A stretch of DNA of 41,496 nt from Faecalibacterium sp. GTDB lineage: Bacteria > Bacillota > Clostridia > Oscillospirales > Ruminococcaceae. The translations under genes and the position numbers were made by a program. The notes below the pieces were generated by a model, which made no database searches, was not told the DNA's origin, and saw only the letters and a program-made list of their open reading frames with translations. The stretch covers positions 1-41,496 of the forward strand of contig JALCRP010000016.1 of NCBI GenBank assembly GCA_022652735.1. The letters run 5' to 3'. Numbering within the stretch: the first letter of the stretch is position 1; each line of letters opens with the position of its first letter. Of this stretch, positions 1 through 7,225 are shown one piece after another.

Positions 1-11
1 TGTTGAAATGG

Positions 12-1148
12 TTACACCATTTTCATGCCCTGCTGTTCAACCTGAAACGGTTCGCTCTTGCAGCGAACAAGCCCAAATTCCGTCTGCACCACGCCGTCCA
101 TCTCTGCGCGATATTTTCCGTAGGCTTCGTAGTCCATAAAACCGTCAATATCGTCGAGAATGTCGATATTACGGTCACCGGCCTCCAAGAGCACTGACCG
201 TCCGTATTCCTCCATGTCTGGCGAAACGCGCTCATAATCGTCAATATCCATCGCATAGCGCAGGGCATCCTGAAAGGTTTCGGGCTGCTCCACCTCCAAA
301 ACAGAGAGGTATTTCAGCAGCTCGCCGTCCACTTTGTTCATTTGCTCAATGCACTGCGCCAGCTCATTTGCATCCTCGACGGTGATGCAGTCCTGCGGAA
401 CACGGGTTGCCAGATACGGAAACGGGTAATCCACCGTGACAATCCCCGCTTCAGCAAATTCCTCGCAGACCAGCTTTGCTTTGGTCATTTCAAGCTGCGA
501 TTCCGTCGCAGGGAGCAACAGACACAATTCGTTGCCGCAATGCGTTTCATCGCGGTTTTCCCGCAGGAACAGAGTCATGATTGCCGCTTCCTCCTGTCGG
601 ACATCAAAAAACTGTTCAGGGAGTTCTTCTCTCCGAACCACATACCCGCCACGGCAGAACGCGCCGCCGTGCTCGGCATCAAATTCAGTGCCGATGATGG
701 AATAATTGAGATGGGGTCTGACGCTTTCGGGGAATGATACGATATCGTTTTCTACAAGATAGCGTCCGAGCTTGCTGCCGATCTCCGCGTCCGGCAGGAG
801 GGCGTAATCGTCCAGCGAATCCGAGAGCCGCAGAACATCGTCAATGCCGTTCACGCTGTTGGCATCCAAAACGCCCTCAAACTTGAGACAGGACTCACGG
901 TCCATCGTCTGAAGCTTCTGTGTGAGAGCAATGATTTTGTCCAACTCACCGGGCTTGTCGATGTTCACATTCTTGAGATATCCACTGAGATTGTAAACAT
1001 TGCTGACAGCTTCCGCGATTTTGGTGGGAGCTGTCGTGCTGATATTGTCGAGCAGACGGAAACACTCAGAAATCTCCGCTTTCGAGGCGGGAATTTTTAG
1101 GTACACACCCTCCGGATCATCGGCGCGGGTAATGTTGAGTGTGATCAT
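12..1148 (-). CDS. Tandem-module ArdA/YodL-like antirestriction protein (ICE cargo)
   Basis: This 378-residue acidic protein resembles the ArdA/YodL-type proteins carried by Firmicutes conjugative elements. ArdA proteins mimic DNA and block type I restriction enzymes when the element enters a new host. Two similar halves are visible, roughly residues 1-178 and 200-365. Each half starts with a short strand ending in L-P-A and ends with a segment rich in Asp/Glu, Tyr-Gly or Leu-Gly, and a G-[YL]-V strand (near residues 111-170 and 301-361). The ATG overlaps the stop of the upstream gene in an ATGA, and GGGAGG lies 6 bases before it, so the two genes are translationally coupled. The antirestriction role is inferred from family resemblance. 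The homology to the next gene's C-terminal module is visible by eye but was not computed. Confidence 0.7.
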   Translation of the reverse strand: MITLNITRADDPEGVYLKIPASKAEISECFRLLDNISTTAPTKIAEAVSNVYNLSGYLKNVNIDKPGELDKIIALTQKLQTMDRESCLKFEGVLDANSVNGIDDVLRLSDSLDDYALLPDAEIGSKLGRYLVENDIVSFPESVRPHLNYSIIGTEFDAEHGGAFCRGGYVVRREELPEQFFDVRQEEAAIMTLFLRENRDETHCGNELCLLLPATESQLEMTKAKLVCEEFAEAGIVTVDYPFPYLATRVPQDCITVEDANELAQCIEQMNKVDGELLKYLSVLEVEQPETFQDALRYAMDIDDYERVSPDMEEYGRSVLLEAGDRNIDILDDIDGFMDYEAYGKYRAEMDGVVQTEFGLVRCKSEPFQVEQQGMKMV

Positions 1149-2326
1149 GACTGTCCTCCCATCTGAAAATCCTGCTCCGCAGGGTCTTCCATCATCAGCT
1201 CGTCAAGGCTGAGCGTGCCGTGATAGCTGACGTAGCCGCGATCTGTGAACGTACCGCCGTCCCATTCTATGCGGTCAGCGCCGTACTTTTTAAAGTCGAT
1301 GTAGTCGACAAGATTTCCGTCGTACTCGAAATGACCTGACTCCATGATGATGGCTTTTCCCAATTCCTCGGCGGTATGTACCTTGGGGACGAGTTCAAAA
1401 AGGTCGATGTTTTCGGCAAGCTGACGAATCTGCGAGGCGTATTCCGGCTGCGCCAGCATCACCGCTGCGCCCAGCTTTTCTCTGCTGCCAGCGTCGAGCT
1501 TGGCAATCGCCGCGCACATTTCATTCAGAGCGTCAAGGCTCTCATGCTCCATATCCAGCGCGACATCGACCTCTGAGGGCAGCTCACTTTCAATAAATCG
1601 GAGCTGCATCTCTCCATAGCTGTCAATACCGGCGCGGAGCATGGCACGCTCGATCTGCGCCTGCGTCATGGGTAGATAGAGATAGGAAGCAGGAGCATCC
1701 TCGGATGCAGATTGCGGGGCTATTTCGACCGTCAGTATGCTGTCATCATAGCGATATTCGGGAAAGAACCGCCCGTCATAGCACTCAGCGTATTGAAAGC
1801 CATTGTCATAGACAACGCCGTAGGGTGTAACCCTGCCTACGGCTCCTTCCAGCACTTCAAGCGCAATGCTGTGGAAGTCCACTTTCTGCATTTCGTCCGG
1901 CGATGCGCCACCATTCATTGTCAGGTAATGCCTGCGGCCCAGCGTTTCGAGGTCGTTGAAGTCCGTGACCACAGTGACTTCCTGACAGCCAAAGGTCAAG
2001 TTGATAAGCTCGTCGGTGCTGCATACGCCCAGCCGGTACGCCATGCCCTCGAACTGCGTTTTCTCGTATTCGTCGAAGCTGTCCAGCCGCTTTGCAAGGT
2101 AATCCAGCTCATCGACATTGACGCGCGTATGCACCATGTGCTTGAGGACGGAAAAATCTCCGCGTATTTCGTCCAGCTTACAGTCCTGCATGACTGCGTC
2201 GCCGATTTCAATTTGGTCGAGCATTCCGATGATTTCGTCATACTGTTCGCGGGGAATGGGGAACGGCACCGACACAACGCCGTATTCGGGATGGTCGGGG
2301 TTGGATAAAACCGCTTTGAATATCAT
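1145..2326 (-). CDS. ArdA-like antirestriction protein
   Basis: From the Met at 2326 this is a 393-residue protein. Its opening (a PDHPEYGV motif, then PFPIP and a LDYLAKRLDSF segment) matches my memory of the ArdA-type antirestriction proteins on Tn1549-like conjugative elements. It again contains two ~190-residue modules. The family inhibits restriction of incoming DNA by mimicking the DNA double helix, and this sequence is strongly acidic, in agreement. The frame does not begin at 2326: it is open without a stop from 2908, so the protein is fused in frame behind a fragment of a DNA methyltransferase. The codon at 2326 is probably the original start, but no Shine-Dalgarno sequence remains before it. 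It is coupled to the downstream gene by an ATGA overlap. Confidence 0.75.
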   Translation of the reverse strand: MIFKAVLSNPDHPEYGVVSVPFPIPREQYDEIIGMLDQIEIGDAVMQDCKLDEIRGDFSVLKHMVHTRVNVDELDYLAKRLDSFDEYEKTQFEGMAYRLGVCSTDELINLTFGCQEVTVVTDFNDLETLGRRHYLTMNGGASPDEMQKVDFHSIALEVLEGAVGRVTPYGVVYDNGFQYAECYDGRFFPEYRYDDSILTVEIAPQSASEDAPASYLYLPMTQAQIERAMLRAGIDSYGEMQLRFIESELPSEVDVALDMEHESLDALNEMCAAIAKLDAGSREKLGAAVMLAQPEYASQIRQLAENIDLFELVPKVHTAEELGKAIIMESGHFEYDGNLVDYIDFKKYGADRIEWDGGTFTDRGYVSYHGTLSLDELMMEDPAEQDFQMGGQS

Positions 2327-2908
2327 GTTCCAACCGCTATATCTCCAGATGATTTCGTTCTGGAAGTTGTCCACCCCAAAAATTTCATCCAATAACACCT
2401 TAAAGTAATGTGACTCGTTTTGATCAAGCTGAACATAAATCGAACCAGTCGGAGATAATAGCCTTTTTGCGATTTCCAACCTGTTTTTCATAAACACAAG
2501 CCAAGTAGAGTGGTTGAAAGAATCATTATAACGGAAAGAATCTCCGTTTGTGTTGTAAGGAGGATCCAAATAAATTAAATCTATCTTGCCCTCATAGCGT
2601 TTCAGAAGCGATGCAATAGCAAGAAGATTGTTCCCCTTAATGAGAAGGTTGTCACTATCGCTGAAGTCAACAGCAGGGGTGGCGGTGATACAATCGTCGC
2701 CACCTGTCGGTATTCCAGTCAGGTCTGTTTCGCCCGTATAACTGTATCGTGTTGCACCAACAAGCACTTTGGGGTATAACAGTCTGTCCACTTCGTCTGG
2801 AGCAAGCGTTTCATTGAAAAAGACTTCACTTCGCTTTTGTTCGTCCTTGGTCTGCCCCCCCTCAAGAATACAGTCTTTGTATGGAAACGAAAGAACTACA
2901 TCAATAGT
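2327..2908 (-). pseudogene. Internal fragment of a type III DNA methyltransferase (Mod)
   Basis: The reading frame from 2908 down to the ArdA start encodes about 194 residues of a beta-class adenine methyltransferase of the type III restriction family. The recognisable order is a VVLSFPYKDC segment, a GGQTKDEQKR stretch, NETLAPDE, the IKGNNLLAL helix, the catalytic DPPYNT motif, the FNHSTW segment, and NEIIWRYSGWN. The fragment lacks about 60-100 residues at the N-terminus, where a TAA at 2909-2911 interrupts the frame. It also lacks the whole C-terminal half: the target-recognition region and the FxGxG-type AdoMet motif that follows DPPY in this class. It is therefore very unlikely to methylate DNA. 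A GTG at 2791 could start translation, but no good ribosome binding site is seen. The fragment looks more AT-rich than the ArdA portion. Confidence 0.8.
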
Positions 2909-3102
2909 TTACATCTCATATGCAGAAATCGCAGCGTTCATATGTTATAATTAAAAAAACATGAGTTTTCTCGGTGTCTTTTAATAGAACGATTAATTGA
3001 AGCCACATATAAACGCTACAGCAGATAAAGACGCATTTAGCAAAAGAAAAAGTAAAAGACCAATGCAGTTCTCCATATGTGTTGGTACAGAAAGGAGAAA
3101 AT

Positions 3103-3684
3103 ATGTCACAGGTAACAAAGCGGGCGCTGGAAGCTTCTCTTAAAAATTTGCTGCTGAAAAAACCGTTGGATAAAATTACAATCAGCGATATTGCAGAGGA
3201 CTGCGGCATCAACCGCATGACTTTTTACTATCATTTTAAAGATATTTACGATTTAATCGAATGGTCCTGTGTCGAAGATGCAAGCAAGGCCTTGGAGGGC
3301 AAAAAGACGTATGGCGCATGGCAGGAAGGCTTTTTGCAGATTTTTGAAGCCGTTCGGAACAATAAGCCTTTTATCATGAATGTCTACCACAGCGTCAGCC
3401 GCGAGCAGGTGGAGATTTATCTCTACAAGCTGACATATAATCTTCTCTTTGGCGTTGTGGAGGAGAAGGCGGCAGGCATGAATGTAAGCGATGAGGATAA
3501 AAAGTTTATCGCCGATTTTTATAAGTTTGCCTTTGTGGGTCTTATGCTCGACTGGATACGAAACGACATGAAAGAAGATCCCAATGTCATCATTGATCGA
3601 CTCAGCACGTTGATGCGCGGGAATATGACAAAGGCACTGGAAGCGTACAGAACTGACAATCCTTTATCAAAACCGTCCATTTGA
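3103..3684 (+). CDS. TetR/AcrR-family transcriptional regulator, probable ohyA regulator
   Basis: This 193-residue protein has an N-terminal TetR helix-turn-helix (residues 1-50) containing KITISDIAEDCGINRMTFYYHF, followed by an all-helical ligand domain of the DhaS-like type. I chose the ATG at 3103 because AAAGGAG sits 7 bases upstream; the ATG at 3079 has no such site. A strong terminator follows the gene, and the oleate hydratase gene begins 139 bases downstream with its own promoter, so the two are separate transcription units in the same orientation. TetR neighbours commonly control fatty-acid-responsive genes. That it senses oleate or another fatty acid and represses ohyA is inference from adjacency. 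Confidence 0.85.
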   Translation: MSQVTKRALEASLKNLLLKKPLDKITISDIAEDCGINRMTFYYHFKDIYDLIEWSCVEDASKALEGKKTYGAWQEGFLQIFEAVRNNKPFIMNVYHSVSREQVEIYLYKLTYNLLFGVVEEKAAGMNVSDEDKKFIADFYKFAFVGLMLDWIRNDMKEDPNVIIDRLSTLMRGNMTKALEAYRTDNPLSKPSI

Positions 3685-3699
3685 TAAGTTTATCCTCAA

Positions 3700-3742
3700 A
3701 TTCTGCGCCGTGATAAGACTTTCATCACGGCGCAGAATCTGT
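3700..3742 (+). terminator. Rho-independent terminator after the tetR gene
   Basis: A perfect 15-bp inverted repeat (ATTCTGCGCCGTGAT at 3700-3714, its complement at 3724-3738) encloses a 9-base loop and is followed by a short T-rich stretch. It separates the regulator gene from the ohyA promoter. Confidence 0.75.
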
Positions 3743-3745
3743 TTA

Positions 3746-3796
3746 TTGTGGCTTTGTGGGTGCGCAATTACAATATGACCATAAGGTAATTCACCT
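3746..3796 (+). promoter_or_regulatory. ohyA promoter with a possible operator
   Basis: TTGTGG at 3746-3751 and TACAAT at 3769-3774 are separated by exactly 17 bases and give a good vegetative promoter. Just downstream, at about +1 to +15, the dyad AGGT-N5-ACCT (3784-3796) is a candidate binding site for the adjacent TetR protein. The promoter is well supported; the operator is a guess from position and symmetry. Confidence 0.55.
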
Positions 3797-3823
3797 GAAA
3801 TAAAATTTACAGGAGGTCATATT

Positions 3824-5599
3824 ATGTATTATTCAAGCGGTAACTATGAAGCCTTTGCGCGTCCCGAAAAGCCGGAAAACGTAGAGCACAAGTCGGCATA
3901 TCTGATCGGAAGCGGCTTAGCCTCCCTTTCTGCGGCCTGCTTTCTTGTGCGCGACGCCCAGATGCCGGGGGCGCATATTCATATCTTTGAAAAAGGCCCT
4001 ATTCCCGGCGGCGCTTTGGACGGAGATCAGATGACCAATGTGGGCTATGTCATGCGCGGCGGACGCGAAATGGACAATCACTTTGAGTGCATGTGGGACT
4101 TGTTCCGTTCCATTCCCTCCATCGAAACCGAGGGCGTCAGCATCCTTGACGAATATTACTGGCTGAACAAAAAGGACCCCAACTATTCTCTTTGCCGCGC
4201 CACCCTGAACCGGGGTCAGGATGCCCATACCGAAAACAAGTTTGGCCTCTCTGACAAGGGCGCTCTGGAAATCATGAACCTGTTCATGACGCCGGATGAG
4301 AAGCTGGAAAATGTCAAGATGACAGAGCTTTTTGACGACGAGGTATTCAACACCAATTTCTGGATGTACTGGCGTACCATGTTCGCGTTTAAGGACGATC
4401 AAAGCGCCCTTGAGATGAAGCGCTATATGCAAAGATACATTCATCACATCGGCGGTCTGCCCGACTTCAAAGCGCTGCGCTTCACCAAATACAACCAGTA
4501 TGAGTCCATGGTGCTGCCCATGATCAAGTACCTGGAGGAGCACGGCGTCCAATTCCATTACAACACACAGGTCATGAATGTGATATTTGACATTCTGCCT
4601 CAGAAGAAAACCGCAAAAACAATCGTAATTGAGCATGACGGTCAGACAGAAAACATTGATCTCACATCGGATGATTTTGTTTTCTACACAAACGGCAGCA
4701 ACGTGGAAAATTCCACCTACGGCAGCCAGACTAAGGCGAGCGGTATGGACAGCGAAATTCACGAGGGCGGCACGTTTGATTTGTGGCGCAAGATTGCCAG
4801 GCAGGATGCATCCTTCGGTCGTCCCGACAAATTCTGCACCGATCCTGAGGACAGCAACTGGGTCAGTGCCACTGTCAACACCCTTGATGGAAAAATTCTG
4901 CCCTATATCAAAAATATCTGCAAACGCGATCCGCTGTCCGGCAAGGTGGTCACCGGCGGCATCGTCACCGTAACGGATTCCAAGTGGCTTCTCAGCTGGA
5001 CGATTAACCGCCAGCCGCAATACCGGAATCAGCCCAAGGGTCAGGTGCTTGTGTGGCTTTACGGAATGTTCTCCGACCGTCCCGGCGACTTCATCAAGAA
5101 GGCCATGCGCGACTGCACCGGCATGGAAATCTGTGAAGAGTGGCTTTATCATCTGGGCGTTCCCGAAGATCAGATTGAGGGTCTGGCAAAAAACAGCGCC
5201 AATACGGTGCCTGTCATGATGCCCTTTGCCAGCGCGTACTTCCAGCCGCGTGAGGCGGGCGATCGTCCCGACGTCGTGCCCAAGGGCTGTGTCAATTTCG
5301 CGTTTATCGGCAATTTCGCGGAAACGCCGAGAGATACCGTCTTTACCACCGAGTATTCCATTCGCACCGCGATGGAGGCGGTCTACACGCTGCTGAATGT
5401 GGATCGCGGTGTGCCGGAAGTCTGGGGCAGTGTCTATGATGTCCGCGATCTTCTCAACGCAACGATTGCTATGCGCGACGGCAAGCCGATTACCGAAATG
5501 AAGCTCGATATCAAGCAGAAAATTGCGGTCAAAGAGCTTCTCAAAAAGGTGGAAGGAACCGAGGTCGAAAAGCTTCTCAATGAGTATCACGTGATCTGA
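3824..5599 (+). CDS. ohyA: Oleate hydratase (FAD-dependent fatty acid hydratase)
   Basis: This 591-residue protein is full length for the oleate hydratase (formerly myosin-cross-reactive antigen) family. Oleate hydratase adds water to the cis-9 double bond of oleic and related acids to give 10-hydroxystearate, using FAD structurally. The nucleotide-binding motif G-S-G-L-A-S is at residues 29-34. The FEKGPIPGGALDG segment follows, and the conserved NGSNVENSTYG and FIGNFAETPRDTVFTTEYS stretches lie further on. In gut bacteria the enzyme detoxifies unsaturated fatty acids. AGGAGGT lies 9 bases before the ATG. Its own promoter and terminator make it monocistronic, and the upstream TetR gene is its likely regulator. 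It lies between damaged mobile-element genes, which suggests it was acquired as cargo. Confidence 0.95.
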   Translation: MYYSSGNYEAFARPEKPENVEHKSAYLIGSGLASLSAACFLVRDAQMPGAHIHIFEKGPIPGGALDGDQMTNVGYVMRGGREMDNHFECMWDLFRSIPSIETEGVSILDEYYWLNKKDPNYSLCRATLNRGQDAHTENKFGLSDKGALEIMNLFMTPDEKLENVKMTELFDDEVFNTNFWMYWRTMFAFKDDQSALEMKRYMQRYIHHIGGLPDFKALRFTKYNQYESMVLPMIKYLEEHGVQFHYNTQVMNVIFDILPQKKTAKTIVIEHDGQTENIDLTSDDFVFYTNGSNVENSTYGSQTKASGMDSEIHEGGTFDLWRKIARQDASFGRPDKFCTDPEDSNWVSATVNTLDGKILPYIKNICKRDPLSGKVVTGGIVTVTDSKWLLSWTINRQPQYRNQPKGQVLVWLYGMFSDRPGDFIKKAMRDCTGMEICEEWLYHLGVPEDQIEGLAKNSANTVPVMMPFASAYFQPREAGDRPDVVPKGCVNFAFIGNFAETPRDTVFTTEYSIRTAMEAVYTLLNVDRGVPEVWGSVYDVRDLLNATIAMRDGKPITEMKLDIKQKIAVKELLKKVEGTEVEKLLNEYHVI

Positions 5600-5642
5600 C
5601 GAACGGAGTACAAATTGAGGTTGCAAGCCTATTGAGTAAATG

Positions 5643-5697
5643 AAAAGCCGTCCGTGCTGGCATCCTACAATGCCACACAGACGGCTTTTTTGCTTTT
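5643..5697 (+). terminator. Terminator after ohyA
   Basis: A long stem joins AAAAGCCGTC (5643-5652) to GACGGCTTTT (5680-5689). An inner stem of TGGCAT with ATGCCA lies inside it, and a T-run follows. The A-run on the left allows it to serve the convergent minus-strand remnant as well. Confidence 0.8.
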
Positions 5698-5821
5698 ACT
5701 CTTCTCCAAGATAATATCTGGGCTTCCCCTGCGTTTTTTTACCGTATTCAATCGCCTCGGAAGGACATCCAGCGATGCATGCCATACAGTGGGTACAATC
5801 ATTACCCCATGTAGGTTTAGC
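5696..5821 (-). pseudogene. C-terminal remnant of a flavodoxin/ferredoxin (EFR1-like) protein
   Basis: Reading the minus strand from 5821 to the TAA at 5696-5698 gives 41 residues. They contain a clean 4Fe-4S motif (C-x2-C-x2-C-x3-C-P), then SEAIEYGKK and a short charged tail ending LGEE. This is the typical ending of EFR1-type flavodoxin-ferredoxin proteins and similar two-cluster ferredoxins. There is no start codon or first cluster; a TAG at 5822-5824 precedes the homologous stretch in frame, and the DNA beyond it does not continue the family. It is a leftover 3' end, not a functional gene. Confidence 0.75.
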
Positions 5822-5845
5822 CTACCCGACCACTTTTAATATTAT

Positions 5846-5905
5846 TATCTGGAGGTTTTATGATGACAACGGAAAAACACATACTTGATTCTCAACAAGT
5901 AGCTC
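5846..5905 (+). other. Orphan translation start (truncated gene 5' end)
   Basis: A strong ribosome binding site, CTGGAGG, lies 6 bases before two consecutive ATG codons at 5860-5865. These open a frame beginning MMTTEKHILDSQQV that soon runs antisense into the S-layer-homology gene and has no recognisable homology. The composition changes from AT-rich to GC-rich at about 5895-5905. I read it as the first few codons of a gene whose body was lost at a recombination junction. Confidence 0.4.
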
Positions 5906-6209
5906 CGCCCTTACCTGACAACATCGGGATAGGCGTTTCTTTTTCTTCACATATCGTGTCGATCTCCAGATACCGGGCAAGCAGGGCGCAAAACTCGCCC
6001 CGCGTGATGATATTGTCCGGCTTGACCGTCCCGTCCGGGTAACCCGCAATTATGCCGCGTTCGGCAAGCTCCTGAATAATGTCCTCCGCCCAATGTCCGG
6101 CGCTGTCCGAAAACATGCGGTTGGCGGCGTAGGCGCTGCCCAAACACAAGGATAACGTCAGGCAGAGCGTAAGCAGCAAGCTCGAAAGCCTTTTCATTTT
6201 TCTTTTCAT
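5892..6209 (-). CDS. Truncated S-layer-homology (SLH) domain protein
   Basis: The 105-residue product has a basic N-terminus and a hydrophobic signal peptide ending near SAYAA. One SLH domain follows, with the conserved F-x-D-x(4)-W-A, GIIAGYPDGTVKPD and TRGEFCALLARYLEI segments. SLH domains bind secondary cell-wall polymers and anchor exported proteins to the envelope; functional anchors normally have three copies. Here the protein ends about 20 residues after the first copy in an unrelated-looking tail, so the gene is probably cut at its 3' end near 5895-5945. I prefer the ATG at 6209, with GAGG 6 bases upstream. A GTG at 6221 would overlap the upstream stop. Confidence 0.6.
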   Translation of the reverse strand: MKRKMKRLSSLLLTLCLTLSLCLGSAYAANRMFSDSAGHWAEDIIQELAERGIIAGYPDGTVKPDNIITRGEFCALLARYLEIDTICEEKETPIPMLSGKGGATC

Positions 6210-6217
6210 CAGCTTCC

Positions 6218-7054
6218 TCACATTCCGCCCATGGTCTGAGTCTGCTGGGTGGTGGGTGCATCGCTCTGCGCCTGAGACTGTTTCTGATTGAGCGCCTGCT
6301 CATAAGCTTTCATGACGGCGGCATTAAACTGTTCACGGGATTCCTTGGTACAGGGAAAGCAGATGTCCTTATACTCGGAGCCTACCTTATTCATTTGCTG
6401 GGTCTGCTCCTGCGCCGTAGCCTGTTCCGCCACATCCGGCAGGACGCATTCGATCTGCTCGCGGATGCCGTCAAGCATTTTGTACTGCTTGTCACTGAGG
6501 ATGACTTCGTCCTCCAACAGGGTGCAGCTCTGATGGATTGCTGTGAGCTGCTGGTCGGAGAACAGTCTGTGCTTGTCCACCAGACCACAGCGGACGGCGA
6601 AGTCCTGCTTTGCGGCATTGTAGTCATTGCCAGCGTAGTGCCCCTGATTCACGCCCTTGCGGTCATAGTCCCAATCCCACGTGACGAACTGAACGCCGCT
6701 GGTTGCGCCGGAACGTCCGGCAAGAACAACACCGTTGAAATCGGCGAGGAGCCTATACTGCTCGTCCAATCCGCTGGCTTTCAAAAAGGGCGCTGACTCC
6801 ATGAGAGCCATGTATTCCTTGACACGGGCCACGGTGTTTGCCACACGGTCACAGGCTTTTTCTTTCTCTGTGCTGTTGACGTCGGCGGGGAAGTAGCGGA
6901 TGCCGTTTTCAGTGGCGCTGCACAACGGCTCACCGCCATAGTGGACAGGGGGAACATCGTCCTCCAGAGCTTGAGGCTCGAAGCCCTCGCGGGTGAGAAC
7001 ACAGGCAAGTTCCTCGAAGTAACGGGTGCGGGGTGTGGATTCGGTTTTTTCCAT
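6218..7054 (-). CDS. Conserved ICE-associated hypothetical protein
   Basis: This 278-residue protein resembles a family I recall next to antirestriction genes on Tn1549-like conjugative elements of gut Firmicutes. Shared features include an N-terminal RYFEEL segment, LKASGLDEQYRLLADFNG, VQFVTWDWDYD, GHY-x2-NDYNAAKQDFA, and a Gln-rich tail that here ends in QTMGGM. No enzymatic motif, signal peptide or membrane segment is visible, and its function is unknown. AAGGAGGT lies 7 bases before the ATG, a strong site. The gene is preceded by a long structured leader (7088-7197) and followed closely by the SLH gene, so the two probably formed one transcription unit. Confidence 0.7.
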   Translation of the reverse strand: MEKTESTPRTRYFEELACVLTREGFEPQALEDDVPPVHYGGEPLCSATENGIRYFPADVNSTEKEKACDRVANTVARVKEYMALMESAPFLKASGLDEQYRLLADFNGVVLAGRSGATSGVQFVTWDWDYDRKGVNQGHYAGNDYNAAKQDFAVRCGLVDKHRLFSDQQLTAIHQSCTLLEDEVILSDKQYKMLDGIREQIECVLPDVAEQATAQEQTQQMNKVGSEYKDICFPCTKESREQFNAAVMKAYEQALNQKQSQAQSDAPTTQQTQTMGGM

Positions 7055-7087
7055 GCTCTTGACCTCCTTATTTTTGTTGTAGAACGC

Positions 7088-7133
7088 AAAAAAGCCCGAC
7101 AGTTTGTTCCGTCATTGACGGTAAACTGCCGGG
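7088..7133 (-). terminator. Terminator-like hairpin in the leader of the ICE gene (attenuator candidate)
   Basis: On the minus strand an interrupted stem (CGGG/CCCG, AAACTG/CAGTTT, GACGG/CCGTC around a 3-base loop, 7095-7133) is followed by six T residues (complement of 7088-7093). It lies about 34 bases before the start codon at 7054 and would stop transcription into the gene unless prevented. Confidence 0.6.
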
Positions 7134-7142
7134 TTGATTATT

Positions 7143-7197
7143 TTAGCGCCCTTTTTGAATTGGGCGCATTTGATATTGATTTCAAAAAGGGCGCTAA
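7143..7197. repeat. Perfect 17-bp inverted repeat with a third half-site
   Basis: TTAGCGCCCTTTTTGAA at 7143-7159 and its exact complement at 7181-7197 are separated by 21 bases. The spacer carries a further GGGCGC at 7162-7167 that could pair with the same GCGCCC in a competing short hairpin. It lies just upstream of the minus-strand terminator-like hairpin. Possible roles are a protein binding site, part of a transfer or integration region, or one half of an RNA switch. Confidence 0.7.
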
Positions 7198-7225
7198 CCC
7201 TGAAAAAGCTGTATTTTGACTGGTC

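Noticed and set aside
3917-5626. 569-codon open frame antisense to ohyA
   Set aside because: It is the mirror frame of a clearly recognised oleate hydratase gene, with no ribosome binding site or family resemblance; GC-rich codon use keeps antisense frames open.
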